Part shown: positions 45,298 through 53,487 of the stretch, in pieces
Numbering within the stretch: position 1 is the stretch's first letter
Layout: each line of letters opens with the position of its first letter
NCBI RefSeq assembly: GCF_900637655.1
Contig: NZ_LR134384.1
Location: forward strand, 744,001-808,000
Reading direction: 5' to 3'
DNA from: Segatella oris
GTDB taxonomy: Bacteria; Bacteroidota; Bacteroidia; Bacteroidales; Bacteroidaceae
Length of the DNA: 64,000 nucleotides
Translations under genes and position numbers: made by a program
The notes under the pieces: generated by a model
Seen by the model: only the letters and a program-made list of their open reading frames with translations
The model's database searches: none
Told to the model about the DNA's origin: nothing

Positions 45298-46587
45298 GGT
45301 ACTGTCTTTCAAAGTGTGTAAGTATTCCTTCTATTCTATTCTCTCTTTCCATTCGTTTTCTATCTTCTGTTTCCAGTTTTTAAATTGATATATTCTTCTG
45401 GCATATGTCTTCTTTGTTTCCTCCACAGCCACAGCAGCCAATAGGAATATCACTGACTTGTCTGACGGCATAGAGGTCCTCATACTTACGGTTCTCTTGT
45501 ATTTTCTGTTTAACCTTTCAATCCAGTTGGTCGTGTATATGCACCTTTGTACTTCTATGGGGAAGTCCATGTACGTGAAGTAAGCTGCGTTACGCTCCGC
45601 CTTATACCTTCTCAAGGTTGGGTACTTCTTTTCCCATTTGGTTACAAAAGTAATGAAATGTCCGTATCCCTGCAAGGATTTCATCTCTTTGTTCTCCAAG
45701 GAAAACACTTCGCCAAGTTCCCGGACCACTTCCGGCTTATCCTTATGGGATACGCTACCAAGTATCTGTCGCTTGACATGTGCCACACAGAACTGGTGGG
45801 CTGCCTGCGGAAAGGCAGCACAGACGGCATTCTCTATGCCTTGCAGCGCATCGGAAACGACAAGGTCAATTCCCTCGACGCCCCTTTCTTTCAACGCCTC
45901 AAGCTCCTCTTTCCAGCATACGGCCCCTTCTGTGGGATGGTTGACTACGGTGAGCACTTCCCTGCTTCCGTCCTCCAACACCCCCAGCATGGTATAGTAG
46001 GCCTCCTTGGATACCTGCCCGTCCCTGCGGGTGGAGATAAAGGTGGCGTCAATGTAGACGGCTAAGTAATGCGGGGACAAGGCACGGCCGAGCCACTGCT
46101 CAACGTCTTCACAGCAACACCTGGACAGATAGGAAACCTGCTGCCTGCTGTAAGTGCGGCCATAGATGCTGTCGGAGAACTCGCTTATCTGTTGCGTAGT
46201 AAGTCCCTTGGTATAGAGAAGATTGAACAGCCTCGCACGTTCCTCGCTTTCATTGCGTATCAGGCCCAGGAGAACGGGATAGAAGTTGCCGCTGCGGCTG
46301 CGGGGGACGCGCAGGGAAAACTCAAAGCCGTGACTGTACCAACGTCGAGAACGGAAACCGTTGCATTGCTCATTGCCGTTTGCGCTGACGAAAAGCTCCC
46401 GTTCATGAAACATCAGAGAGTTCATAATTAAAGACAGAAGGGTGACAAAACCCTCGCTACTGCTTGTGTAATTCGAAAGAATTTCCGAAATTTGTGAATG
46501 TGTAAGCTTCATCTGTTCGTTTCTTTATTGTTTTCAAGTACAAAGATAAGAATTAAATGGGCTTACACACTTTTATAGGATACTACC
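45298..46587 (-). mobile_element. IS256-family insertion sequence, complete
   Basis: About 1290 bases. The ends are imperfect inverted repeats of about 25 bases: GGTACTGTCTTTCAAAGTG at 45298 and, on the other strand from 46587, GGTAGTATCCTATAAAAGTG, both continuing TGTAAG. Flanking TCTAATTT (45290-45297) and TCTAAGTT (46588-46595) agree in seven of eight bases, fitting the 8-9 bp target duplication of the family. A TATCTTTG promoter box (46541-46548, minus strand) precedes the transposase. Confidence 0.88.
45331..46512 (-). CDS. IS256-family (mutator-type) transposase
   Basis: 393 residues, apparently intact. DDE catalytic residues by motif: Asp in AVYIDATFISTRRDGQ (about 153), Asp in DLVVSDALQGIENAV (about 220) and Glu in YTTNWIERLNRKYKR (about 330), with the CxxH-type element AHQFCVAHVKRQI between. 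Family length is about 390-410. It cuts and pastes or copies the element through its inverted repeats. Nothing suggests inactivation. Confidence 0.95.
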   Translation of the reverse strand: MKLTHSQISEILSNYTSSSEGFVTLLSLIMNSLMFHERELFVSANGNEQCNGFRSRRWYSHGFEFSLRVPRSRSGNFYPVLLGLIRNESEERARLFNLLYTKGLTTQQISEFSDSIYGRTYSRQQVSYLSRCCCEDVEQWLGRALSPHYLAVYIDATFISTRRDGQVSKEAYYTMLGVLEDGSREVLTVVNHPTEGAVCWKEELEALKERGVEGIDLVVSDALQGIENAVCAAFPQAAHQFCVAHVKRQILGSVSHKDKPEVVRELGEVFSLENKEMKSLQGYGHFITFVTKWEKKYPTLRRYKAERNAAYFTYMDFPIEVQRCIYTTNWIERLNRKYKRTVSMRTSMPSDKSVIFLLAAVAVEETKKTYARRIYQFKNWKQKIENEWKERIE

Positions 46588-46872
46588 TCTAAGTTCATGA
46601 AGATGTCATCTATAGCTCTTTTATATAGCGTTAGATTTTCTTGCATTTTATCAGAACAAGATAATTCCCTTACAGGCAACAAGTTATATTCCGTAGAGAA
46701 AGAACTATCTTGTGGAGAGTCGTTTGCCTTATATGCAGACAAATGCACCTCCATTAAATACTGTATACTATTATTTGGATTCATTTTCTCAATATATTAT
46801 TGTGCCGTATGCCTTCTATTCTTAGCCATCCAAGAATCCTATTATTTTTTATCAGCCAATTCCTGCCAGTCC

Positions 46873-46970
46873 TTTCTAATTCTATATTAGTTCGACTCCT
46901 CCCAGATGTCAGCTTTCTTGGAGTATGCTCATAAGCAGGTTTCTAATTCTATATTAGTTCGACTCCTCCC
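46873..46970. repeat. 67-bp tandem duplication that truncates the CHAP gene
   Basis: The 31 bases TTTCTAATTCTATATTAGTT plus CGACTCCTCCC occur at 46873-46903 and again at 46940-46970, exactly 67 bases apart. As 67 is not a multiple of three, the duplication shifts the frame of the gene crossing it. Without it, the reading frame continues for 33 more codons to a stop at 46781-46783 that overlaps the next gene's ATG. Confidence 0.9.
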
Positions 46971-47468
46971 CCAAGGACCCGGATTTTGTTGAATAATCTC
47001 AATGTTCTTATCGGTAACGTTAGAAACGATAGCAACATGTCCATAGGGATTGAATATATAAGAATCAAATACTAATAAATCACCTTTCTGAGGTCTAACT
47101 TGATCTCTATTTTTATATTGAAAAAGGCCACGAGCAGTATTTAAGGACCCACTAGATAGTTTTTTGTCAAAAAAATCTTTCGCATTTCCATACGTATCGG
47201 GCATATGATGATGATAATGCAGGTAGTAATACCGCTTCACGAATTCCACACACTGGTAGCGAATTCCAACATTATAGCCATCAATGACATTTCGTCCAGA
47301 TGACTGGCTGGTTCCACCATTATAGTAAACATAGACGCCATTAAAGCTATCAATTGGAAGCCCTCTTTTTAATGTAGGATTCAAATTGGTATGGGTAACC
47401 ATCCAATGACTTGCTATCCCCAACAGAGTAATCCCCAACAGAGTATAAGATATTACCTTTCTTACCAT
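46929..47468 (-). CDS. CHAP-domain amidase, C-terminally truncated; candidate T6SS cell-wall effector
   Basis: 179 residues as it stands, ancestral length about 206. An N-terminal hydrophobic segment (about 7-27) is followed by a CHAP domain: YQCVEFVKRYYYLHYHHHMP with the catalytic Cys (about 73), RPQKGDLLVFDSY, and PYGHVAIVSNV with the catalytic His, then IEIIQQNPGPWG. CHAP enzymes cleave amide bonds of peptidoglycan. The 67-bp duplication replaces the natural tail (ELERTGRNWLIKNN...) with ETCL and a stop; the catalytic core remains. The leader helix is unusual for a T6SS effector, so a periplasmic cell-wall enzyme is the alternative. Start overlaps the preceding gene by seven bases. Confidence 0.8.
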   Translation of the reverse strand: MVRKVISYTLLGITLLGIASHWMVTHTNLNPTLKRGLPIDSFNGVYVYYNGGTSQSSGRNVIDGYNVGIRYQCVEFVKRYYYLHYHHHMPDTYGNAKDFFDKKLSSGSLNTARGLFQYKNRDQVRPQKGDLLVFDSYIFNPYGHVAIVSNVTDKNIEIIQQNPGPWGRSRTNIELETCL

Positions 47469-48066
47469 AAATCACCTGGAGAATAAATATCGTTACAATC
47501 TATATTAGAATGCCACTTTTCGTCTAAGAATGGGTATACTAAAATATACTCTCCCCATTTGTGTCCTCTTTGTTTAACAAACTCTTCATCATCCCAAAGA
47601 GCTTTCGGAATGTATACATTATAGGGAGTATTTTTATCATACAATGTCAAGCAGTAGATATCAGCCTCTATCATACTTCCATCTTGATACACAGTAAATA
47701 CATATTGTATTTTGCGTTTCAATTCGGAAACAGACAAATTCTGGTGCAAGTTATTTGCATTGATCTGAGAGTAATTTTCTTTTAACCAAATTGGTAACTT
47801 TTTTTTGTGAAAAGTATCTCTTTATCGTCAATAGGTTTTGGATGAGGATTCTTTAATTTAAACTTACCTATAATTTTAACCCCTTCTCTTACTTCATCAT
47901 CTACGCATATTGGTCCAATCCCTGATGAAATATAGTAATGACGCTTCTTGATAAATACCATATAGGAAATTATTGAAAGTAATAGTATTATGGGAATAAT
48001 TAATGATATGTATTTACTCTTTTTCTTAACAACTTTCGAATCAGTTCCTATATAAACTTTTCCCAT
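47462..48066 (-). pseudogene. Membrane-anchored protein split by a -1 frame change at an A8 run
   Basis: First part 47782-48066 (94 codons): MGKVYIGTDSKVVKKKSKYI, a transmembrane helix (about 19-39) and VDDEVREGVKIIGKFKLKN, ending FTKKSYQFG. Second part continues in the -1 frame from the eight-A run near 47810: LPIWLKENYSQINANN, LHQNLSVSELKRKIQYVFTV, to PGDLW at 47462. Together about 200 residues. The A-run can act as an A AAA AAA slippery site, so it may be a broken gene, a phase-variable gene or a programmed -1 frameshift. It follows the DUF2931 gene by three bases and overlaps the CHAP start, so it may be an immunity or accessory protein. Family unknown. Confidence 0.7.
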
Positions 48067-48069
48067 AGT

Positions 48070-49224
48070 TCATTCCCCCATGAAAATTATAGGATTATTG
48101 CCATCCTGTGGATGATTATCATAAATTACAACCGCCTTGTCATCACTTTCGTGAACTTCTTTTCTGAAGACATGGATTTTCGTATCCACAATTCTATACT
48201 TTTTGTCTCCTACCACTAAATATATATCAAACCAATTATTATATTTGCTGACCTTTATGACTAAAGTTCCTTCCTGATCAGCAAACGAACCATATATCTT
48301 CTTATAGGCATGAATTATTTCTGCCTCATCAAAATAGAAATGGCCTTCATAGAGCATATCATTAACTGTCCACTGGAATTCTAAATTCATAGGTATGGCG
48401 GGGCGAGGAAAGTAACCTTTATCTGCCACATTTTGGATTTCCCCATTGGCATAATGAATGGTATAACTGACCGGTATGAATTTTGTCTCTTTATTTTCAA
48501 AATCCATTTTGATGTGATAATTATAACGTCTCTTATAGTTTTCCCAAATCGTATCTGAACAGCCATATTTCTTTAGGATTTCATCAGAATGGAAGTTGTC
48601 CTTCATTGCAAGGGCAGAAGCCTTCTCCAAGTTTTCAAATGGATTGGTAGGATCTTCCGCGAATTCAGTCCTCTCTGGCTTCAGCTTTACTTCCTTACCC
48701 TTCAAAGTATCACAAACGAGGATCGATCTGATAAGGTCGTCGTTTACATAAAGCCAGATATGTCCACCTGGTAATAATGTAGCAACAACATTGCAATAAT
48801 TCTGATGCTTGTTTTCAAATGTGTCATGGTATCCTTCTCTGAATATCAGCAGCATTTTCTTTCTTAGTTCATCTGAGAATTCGATATCTGCCTTGTAATA
48901 TTTCCTGTCTGCAAATGAGGCCCATAAGATGTGTAAACCAGTTGGCAAGTCTATATCTTCTTTATAGTTGTCAGGGTTGAAATTGCTCCCCGTAGGGTAA
49001 CCTATCCCTACTTGCGGAGTTAAATCCATAGCGTCAAACGACCCCTCTTCCCCAAAAGTAATTGTCGCATATTTGGCTTCTACAGGGTAATGTCTCGGAG
49101 CTGCTATTGTAAAGTCCCACTTGAATTTTGTATTCATATTCTTATTTTCTTTCAGATTTGCTTTACAAGAGAAAGCTATAATGCAAATAACGATAATGGA
49201 TAGAAGTGAAAATGTCTTTCTCAT
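48070..49224 (-). CDS. DUF2931 lipoprotein next to vgrG
   Basis: 384 residues. Lipobox IIAFSC (Cys at about 20), so periplasm-facing. The DUF2931 pattern is clear: WDFTIAAPRHYPVEAKYATI, a long middle with ILWASFADRKYYKADIEF, ATLLPGGHIWLYVND, FQWTVNDMLYEGHFYFDE and the C-terminal KVSKYNNWFDIYLVVGDKKY. It begins five bases after the vgrG stop. A paralogue sits in the same place after the second vgrG remnant (57576-58703). DUF2931 lipoproteins occur in T6SS effector loci of other Gram-negatives; here it is either an immunity protein or a VgrG-linked accessory protein. No cognate lipase follows this copy. Confidence 0.8.
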   Translation of the reverse strand: MRKTFSLLSIIVICIIAFSCKANLKENKNMNTKFKWDFTIAAPRHYPVEAKYATITFGEEGSFDAMDLTPQVGIGYPTGSNFNPDNYKEDIDLPTGLHILWASFADRKYYKADIEFSDELRKKMLLIFREGYHDTFENKHQNYCNVVATLLPGGHIWLYVNDDLIRSILVCDTLKGKEVKLKPERTEFAEDPTNPFENLEKASALAMKDNFHSDEILKKYGCSDTIWENYKRRYNYHIKMDFENKETKFIPVSYTIHYANGEIQNVADKGYFPRPAIPMNLEFQWTVNDMLYEGHFYFDEAEIIHAYKKIYGSFADQEGTLVIKVSKYNNWFDIYLVVGDKKYRIVDTKIHVFRKEVHESDDKAVVIYDNHPQDGNNPIIFMGE

Positions 49225-49229
49225 AATTC

Positions 49230-51092
49230 TTATTCTTTTGCAATATCTACCTTGGTGTTACTCTTGATGTAGAGATGATCTTGGGCCTTGATTACTGTTA
49301 TTCCCCGCGACCCCAGAGTAACATTGTCCATAGTGCTGACCTCCATAGATTTTGTTACATCTGTTACTAAATTCCCATGTATTTCAGTATTCTGATTCCC
49401 ATTAACAGATATTTGGGAGTCTTTTTCTATATTCTTACTGTAATTTCCTTGGATTGAGACCGAAGAATTCTTTCCGACATTAACAGAAGCTTCCTCTCCC
49501 ACCTGCATGTTGAAGTCCTTTCCCACATTGACATTCATGTTCTCCGAAGCATTGATATTTACATTTTTTGTATTAACATTCACCTCCTCTGCGGAAGATA
49601 TAGCAATGGTGCCGTTCTTTTCATCTACAAAAATACTGTTTGCATGTGTAGTTTGTAAAAGAATTGTATGTGCGGTATCATCAAAGGTAATGGTAGAACC
49701 ACTTCTTGTGGTAAGGCTTTTCAAATGGTTCTCTGCAAATCCTCCCGCTCCCGTAGTTCCGTTGAACAGGCTTCCCATGACATAGGGTCTGTTGGGGTCA
49801 CCGTGTCGGAATCCCACCAGCACATGGTCACCCACCTCGGGAATGAACACGAAGCCACGGTTGCTTTTCACCTGATCACTGCTTCCACCGTCTGGCGCCA
49901 TGACGCGCAGCCAGTCCGTAGACATCTTCTCCGCCTGCCAGTTCATCTGAACCTGCACACGTCCGTGACCGAACTTGTCGTCATTCCTGGTGACCCTGGC
50001 CATCTGCGGTTCGGCAATCGGCATCTCCACCTCAGGCTCCGGCAGCGTGTCCACGACCGCAGGAATGGCCTTGAACGTATTGCTGTAATAGCTATCCTCG
50101 CCCACGGTATGTGTTATCTCGGTGATGAAGAACTCGCCCAATGACTCGCTCGTCAGGCTGCCCGCCCGCTCGAGGAAGGAACTCTTCAAGTCCACCACGC
50201 TTCCCGTGACGAGGGTTGCCGTCTCACTCTGCCCCAGTACATAGTGCGACTCGGCCGTGGCTGCCTCCTGCTTCTTCCTGACATACCTCGTCATCTCTGA
50301 GGTGTAGTGGATGCGGGGCAGGGCATACTGCCTTGCAGGATTCCTGTACATCTCGAGCGAAGCCTGGAAGGCCTCATAGCCCAGCTGGTCCTTGTCGGTG
50401 GGCTTGTTCGGGGTTTCTGCAGCAATGGTCTGGTCGTTGAGCGAATGATAGGAGAACACCTTTGCCGGCTTTGCCAGCGCCTTGACTCCGATGTCAAGTG
50501 ACGAGAGGCTTGTCCCGAACTCGAGCTTCACAGCATCCGGCAGATGTACGGGTCGGCCGAAGACCAGGTCGATTCCGTCATAGTAGAGCCATTCGTTGTA
50601 TTGCAGGGCAAGACGCTTGATGAACGTGAAGTCCGACTCGTTGTACTGGCAAACGTAGTCGAGCTTCTCGGTGTATTCGGGATTTATCCTTGCACTCACC
50701 CCCGCCTTGGAAGTCATCTCCTTGATGATGTCAGCCAGGGTGCATCCTGTCCATGAGTTGAAGTTCAGGTCGGTCTCGAGGCGGTAGGTCTCTGAGTATC
50801 CCGACACCAGAATATGTCCGAAATCACTGTTCTTCCTGTGCAGGCTCACGCCCGTGATGACCCCCATGAAGGTGGTTTCCGAATTCTCTCCTGCATATAC
50901 GGCGAATGACTTTCCAATCCATTTTGCACTGTCCTTGAGGTTGTGGGCATATCTGTTTCCCCCAGCCTCAAGGTCAAGGAACAGCTCGAAACGGTGGTGA
51001 TTGTTGATGGACTGATGAAGCTTTAGCGACTTGAAGGAAAATAACTTCTTTCCGTCTATGCCTACGGAAATCTTGTGGTTGAGTATTGACAT
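49230..51092 (-). CDS. vgrG: T6SS spike protein VgrG
   Basis: 620 residues. The N-terminal gp27-like part (about 1-340) has VGIDGKKLFSFKSLKLHQSI, ETTFMGVITGVSLHRKN, YVCQYNESDFTFIKRLALQY; then comes the gp5 OB-fold (about 370-450): FGHGRVQVQMNWQAEKM, WLRVMAPDGG, FVFIPEVGDHVLVGFRHGDP, YVMGSLFNG. The C-terminal beta-needle (about 490-615) is built of short repeats (EEVNVNTKNVNINASENMNV). It caps the Hcp tube and is capped by a PAAR-like tip that carries effectors. It has no C-terminal effector extension. The tssD gene normally upstream is reduced to a 3' remnant. Confidence 0.93.
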   Translation of the reverse strand: MSILNHKISVGIDGKKLFSFKSLKLHQSINNHHRFELFLDLEAGGNRYAHNLKDSAKWIGKSFAVYAGENSETTFMGVITGVSLHRKNSDFGHILVSGYSETYRLETDLNFNSWTGCTLADIIKEMTSKAGVSARINPEYTEKLDYVCQYNESDFTFIKRLALQYNEWLYYDGIDLVFGRPVHLPDAVKLEFGTSLSSLDIGVKALAKPAKVFSYHSLNDQTIAAETPNKPTDKDQLGYEAFQASLEMYRNPARQYALPRIHYTSEMTRYVRKKQEAATAESHYVLGQSETATLVTGSVVDLKSSFLERAGSLTSESLGEFFITEITHTVGEDSYYSNTFKAIPAVVDTLPEPEVEMPIAEPQMARVTRNDDKFGHGRVQVQMNWQAEKMSTDWLRVMAPDGGSSDQVKSNRGFVFIPEVGDHVLVGFRHGDPNRPYVMGSLFNGTTGAGGFAENHLKSLTTRSGSTITFDDTAHTILLQTTHANSIFVDEKNGTIAISSAEEVNVNTKNVNINASENMNVNVGKDFNMQVGEEASVNVGKNSSVSIQGNYSKNIEKDSQISVNGNQNTEIHGNLVTDVTKSMEVSTMDNVTLGSRGITVIKAQDHLYIKSNTKVDIAKE

Positions 51093-51143
51093 GTTCCAGA
51101 TTTAGGGTGTTATTCTTTGTTGCTATTCCTTAAAAGAAAATCA

Positions 51144-51183
51144 GGCCTTCCTCCTCCGGCTTCTTGTCCGAGGCAGGAAGGCC
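51144..51183 (-). terminator. Hairpin between the tssD remnant and vgrG
   Basis: GGCCTTCCT and AGGAAGGCC form a nine-base stem (51144-51152 with 51175-51183), extended by CGG/CCG, followed on the minus strand by a weak TGATTTTCTTTT tail. Placed just after the tssD stop, it looks like the leaky attenuator that keeps tssD transcript in excess over vgrG. Confidence 0.65.
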
Positions 51184-51209
51184 CGTTACCGACTTACTTG
51201 CAGTCGTGC

Positions 51210-51350
51210 TTATACCTTCGGCCAGCGGTTGTCCAGCTCGGCATTACCCACGGTAATGGTCTCTGCCGAGAATGTCATGGCGATGGTCATCGGTACCTCG
51301 TTGGTTGCATCAAGGGTTTCCTTGTAATGCACGATGTAGGCGTTCTTGAC
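51210..51350 (-). pseudogene. tssD: 3' remnant of tssD (Hcp tube protein)
   Basis: 46 codons plus stop, no start: VKNAYIVHYKETLDATNEVP, then MTIAMTFSAETITVGNAELD and NRWPKV. This is the C-terminal end of the Bacteroidetes TssD tube protein. The left-hand body of the gene is absent; the homology stops abruptly at 51350, and unrelated sequence with the 307-residue gene follows. It shows that this cargo module once began with tssD directly ahead of vgrG. Confidence 0.75.
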
Positions 51351-51377
51351 TCAAGTTCATTCCTCTTTGCATCTTCT

Positions 51378-52301
51378 TCAGTTTTCTTGTATTTCATCTT
51401 CATAATATTGTGAATAAAATTTCAGGTTCTCATATCCATAATAATTCTTCTTTTTGAATCTATTGAGCAATTCCGAATGCTTTGAATACGTATCACTTAT
51501 GATACCAATCACACCGGGAGTTTGTTCCTTTTCTAATTCTTTCTTTGATATAAGTTCTAAGATATAGGCCACATCTTCGTCAAGATTACCCTCGTATTTT
51601 GTTTTATAAGGTTCATTTAGAATCTCTTCAAGAAAAGGCATAAACATCGTTTGACAGTTTTCTGCCTCTCTACAGTATTGTCTGAATATATTTCTTCTTA
51701 GCTTCCATTTTCCGTTTATCCCAATTCTCCCAAAGAATATAGAAAACCAAGCATGATTATCCTCATCGGCTTTCATCTTTTTAAAGATAAAGGTTTTGAG
51801 ATGATCATCCCAATATCCAAAATCTTGTACTAATTCATATATGTGGTATAAATCTTTTTGCATGTATGCGAAATCTGATTTCTTTCCATAGAATAGATAA
51901 TTATTGAAAGCCAGTAGATATAATTTATCATCATATACGTTTGAATGAATATTCAAATCGACAAATCTATCTTTCCTATATATTATAAGATTGTCAGGTT
52001 CGTCCTCAATTAAAGGATTTAATTCCACTTCAATGATATCGTTTGTGTTTTCTTTAATATCATATCCAAATACTTGTTTTATTTTAGACTCGAACTCTTG
52101 CGCACTCGGAAAATCAAAGCCACTTTCAGCCAAAAGCAACTTTCTCTCATTTCCTATGTTTTTCATATTATCTGTTACTTTCTTTGTCGCTATGTTTTTA
52201 CCGTATATTTGACTCTTTGGCTGATTTCTCATACATCCATAGCTACAGCTGAGCATCATACATTCAAGCAAAATCAGTGCTATTCTATGATTCCAAACCA
52301 T
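51378..52301 (-). CDS. Lipoprotein of unknown function replacing tssD in the first cargo module
   Basis: 307 residues opening MVWNHRIALILLECMMLSCS, with a possible lipobox cysteine in the SCSYGC stretch (about residues 18-23). The mature chain is charged and mixed: SAQEFESKIKQVFGYDIKEN, LNPLIEDEPDNLIIYRKDRF, FYGKKSDFAYMQKDLYHIYE, ending YYEDEIQEN. No family is recognised. It begins right after the repeated leader that elsewhere precedes tssD, so it is driven by the T6SS cargo promoter. A periplasmic lipoprotein here suggests an immunity protein, perhaps acquired together with an effector now lost. Confidence 0.65.
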   Translation of the reverse strand: MVWNHRIALILLECMMLSCSYGCMRNQPKSQIYGKNIATKKVTDNMKNIGNERKLLLAESGFDFPSAQEFESKIKQVFGYDIKENTNDIIEVELNPLIEDEPDNLIIYRKDRFVDLNIHSNVYDDKLYLLAFNNYLFYGKKSDFAYMQKDLYHIYELVQDFGYWDDHLKTFIFKKMKADEDNHAWFSIFFGRIGINGKWKLRRNIFRQYCREAENCQTMFMPFLEEILNEPYKTKYEGNLDEDVAYILELISKKELEKEQTPGVIGIISDTYSKHSELLNRFKKKNYYGYENLKFYSQYYEDEIQEN

Positions 52302-52482
52302 AATTTTCTTTTTTAATTGTTGTTGATAATATCACCAGAGGTATTTATGATTCTGTCATCAAGGCGGCATGAAAACAAAAAAGAGAAAACCTCAACAACT
52401 TCTTGAAGTCTCCTCTGTCGGCTGAAAGACAGTCTTGCTCTGGGGAAGAAGAGGAAGAATTGCAATCTGTTGTCTTTGAAGG

Positions 52483-52513
52483 CAAAGATAGGAAATAGGA
52501 ATTTAAAGACAAA
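52483..52513 (-). promoter_or_regulatory. Cargo operon promoter, copy 1
   Basis: On the minus strand: TTTG (52510-52513), 19-base spacer, TATCTTTG (52483-52490), the ideal Bacteroidetes arrangement. The leader to the start at 52301 is about 175 bases. Copy 2 at 59285-59315 keeps the same elements and spacing. Confidence 0.85.
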
Positions 52514-52606
52514 GGAAAGAAGCTTAAAAGACTTGCAGATTATGGATATTTAACAGTTCTTCCCTGCCTGCTGGCTTGTGTTATTCAGACGGTCTTGCAA
52601 TCTCAT

Positions 52607-52671
52607 TCATATTACCTTGCAAAGTGACTCATTTTACTGCGTGATTTAAGTCACTTTGCAAGGTGATATGA
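52607..52671. promoter_or_regulatory. 22-bp inverted repeat upstream of the cargo promoter, copy 1
   Basis: TCATATTACCTTGCAAAGTGAC (52607-52628) and its complement at 52650-52671 match in 21 of 22 positions with a 21-base loop. It lies about 95 bases upstream of the -33 box. It may be a regulator site or the terminator of the upstream cargo genes. Copy 2 (59409-59473) keeps it with a few more mismatches. Confidence 0.7.
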
Positions 52672-52823
52672 GGCATATTGCAAGACAATGAAAAAGGAAT
52701 TTCTATCTATTTGATAATCAGTGCTTTTATTAATCCTAACTCGTATGTTCTTTCTCAAACAGAATGTTTTATGCCATAAGCGCGTTGATGTATTCTGTAA
52801 CCTGATAATATTATGGTTCCATG

Positions 52824-53375
52824 CTATTCGTTCTTGTGAAACCTATTCCTCTTTAAATCTATTCTATAAACTTTTACATTGTCAGCTTTTGCACTCTCTT
52901 CGTCATAAGTGAGCATGATAGTCCATAAACAGCGCTGTTCAACATCAATATAATAGATTTGCTCATAACAGGAGAGTGTGTTAGCATTGTTGTAATACTC
53001 ATAACATAAGAGGGAGTCGCTAATCTGCTTGCCTGCATACAATATGGCAAATGTTCTGATATGTTCTTCCACTCCGCTCTTTTCTTTATAGGTTTTTAGT
53101 GAGATAGTGTGTAGCTTATCAAGTTTCAAATTAAATTTTGGCTTATGAGAAAGCAGCTTATAATAGTCTATTGTGAGCTGTTCCAATATGCATGCTTCTT
53201 TCCCTGCTACACATGTGGTGTTAACCTGATGGGCAAAATCTTTGTTTGAAATGCACTTGTCGCCAAGTAGTAACGAATCGCTGTTTGCCTTTGAAGCCGA
53301 AATCGTTTCAGTTTGGAAGGCATGACTCTGCCCACAAGAGACAATGAGACATAACAGAACCGATAAAATAATCAT
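52824..53375 (-). CDS. Small lipoprotein, candidate immunity protein
   Basis: 183 residues. Lipobox LCLIVSC (Cys at about 14). The mature chain includes VNTTCVAGKEACILEQLTID, EEHIRTFAILYAGKQISDSL and CYEQIYYIDVEQRCLWTIML, a beta-rich pattern. Its lower half resembles the neighbouring 221-residue protein in layout (aromatic LLCYEYYNNAN versus LICYYFVYRLYES, with ...YIDxxxx), so the two may be distant relatives. Last gene of the second cargo module, 112 bases after its neighbour. Confidence 0.65.
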   Translation of the reverse strand: MIILSVLLCLIVSCGQSHAFQTETISASKANSDSLLLGDKCISNKDFAHQVNTTCVAGKEACILEQLTIDYYKLLSHKPKFNLKLDKLHTISLKTYKEKSGVEEHIRTFAILYAGKQISDSLLCYEYYNNANTLSCYEQIYYIDVEQRCLWTIMLTYDEESAKADNVKVYRIDLKRNRFHKNE

Positions 53376-53487
53376 CTTTATCCAAGCCTTATTGTAGTTT
53401 GAATGAAGGTAAGAGTTATGCAGGCTTCTTTTTCTTTCTTGGATTGCACCCTAAACACTTTCATAATTAATTCCTTCTATATCGATG

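Larger units (their letters stand above)
45126..46784 (-). pseudogene. Cargo gene interrupted by the IS256-family element
   Basis: The 5' part starts at ATG 46784 (MNPNNSIQYLMEVHLSAYKA) and runs to the element at 46588. The 3' part lies at 45126-45297 and ends EDLNKNFMDIIANQT. Removing the element and one 8-base duplicate gives IDDIFMNLDKSLAKSTDFLQ, then a stop a few codons on; the remaining tail (YSDFQETHNTDAASKRVIAE) is open in the +1 frame. So a second small lesion, or a misjudged junction, must be assumed. No family is recognised. The start codon overlapped the original stop of the upstream CHAP gene (AAAATGA). Confidence 0.75.
52302..52720 (-). repeat. T6SS cargo leader repeat (family C), copy 1
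   Basis: About 420 bases, direct repeat of 59101-59530 at high identity. Shared parts, reading from the gene outwards: TTTTTTAATTGTTGTTGATAA, CCTCAACAACTTCTTGAAGT, a promoter, GACTTGCAGATTATGGATAT, and a long inverted repeat. Copy 2 lies directly before the tssD start codon, so this is the native tssD leader. The rest of the gap to 52823 holds nothing recognisable. Confidence 0.88.

Noticed and set aside
46888..46903. TTAGTTCGACTCCTCCC looks like a tRNA T-arm and 3' end, duplicated at 46955-46970
   Set aside because: No matching acceptor, D-arm or anticodon arm upstream; the sequence is coding for the CHAP gene on the minus strand and its duplication is explained by the 67-bp tandem event.
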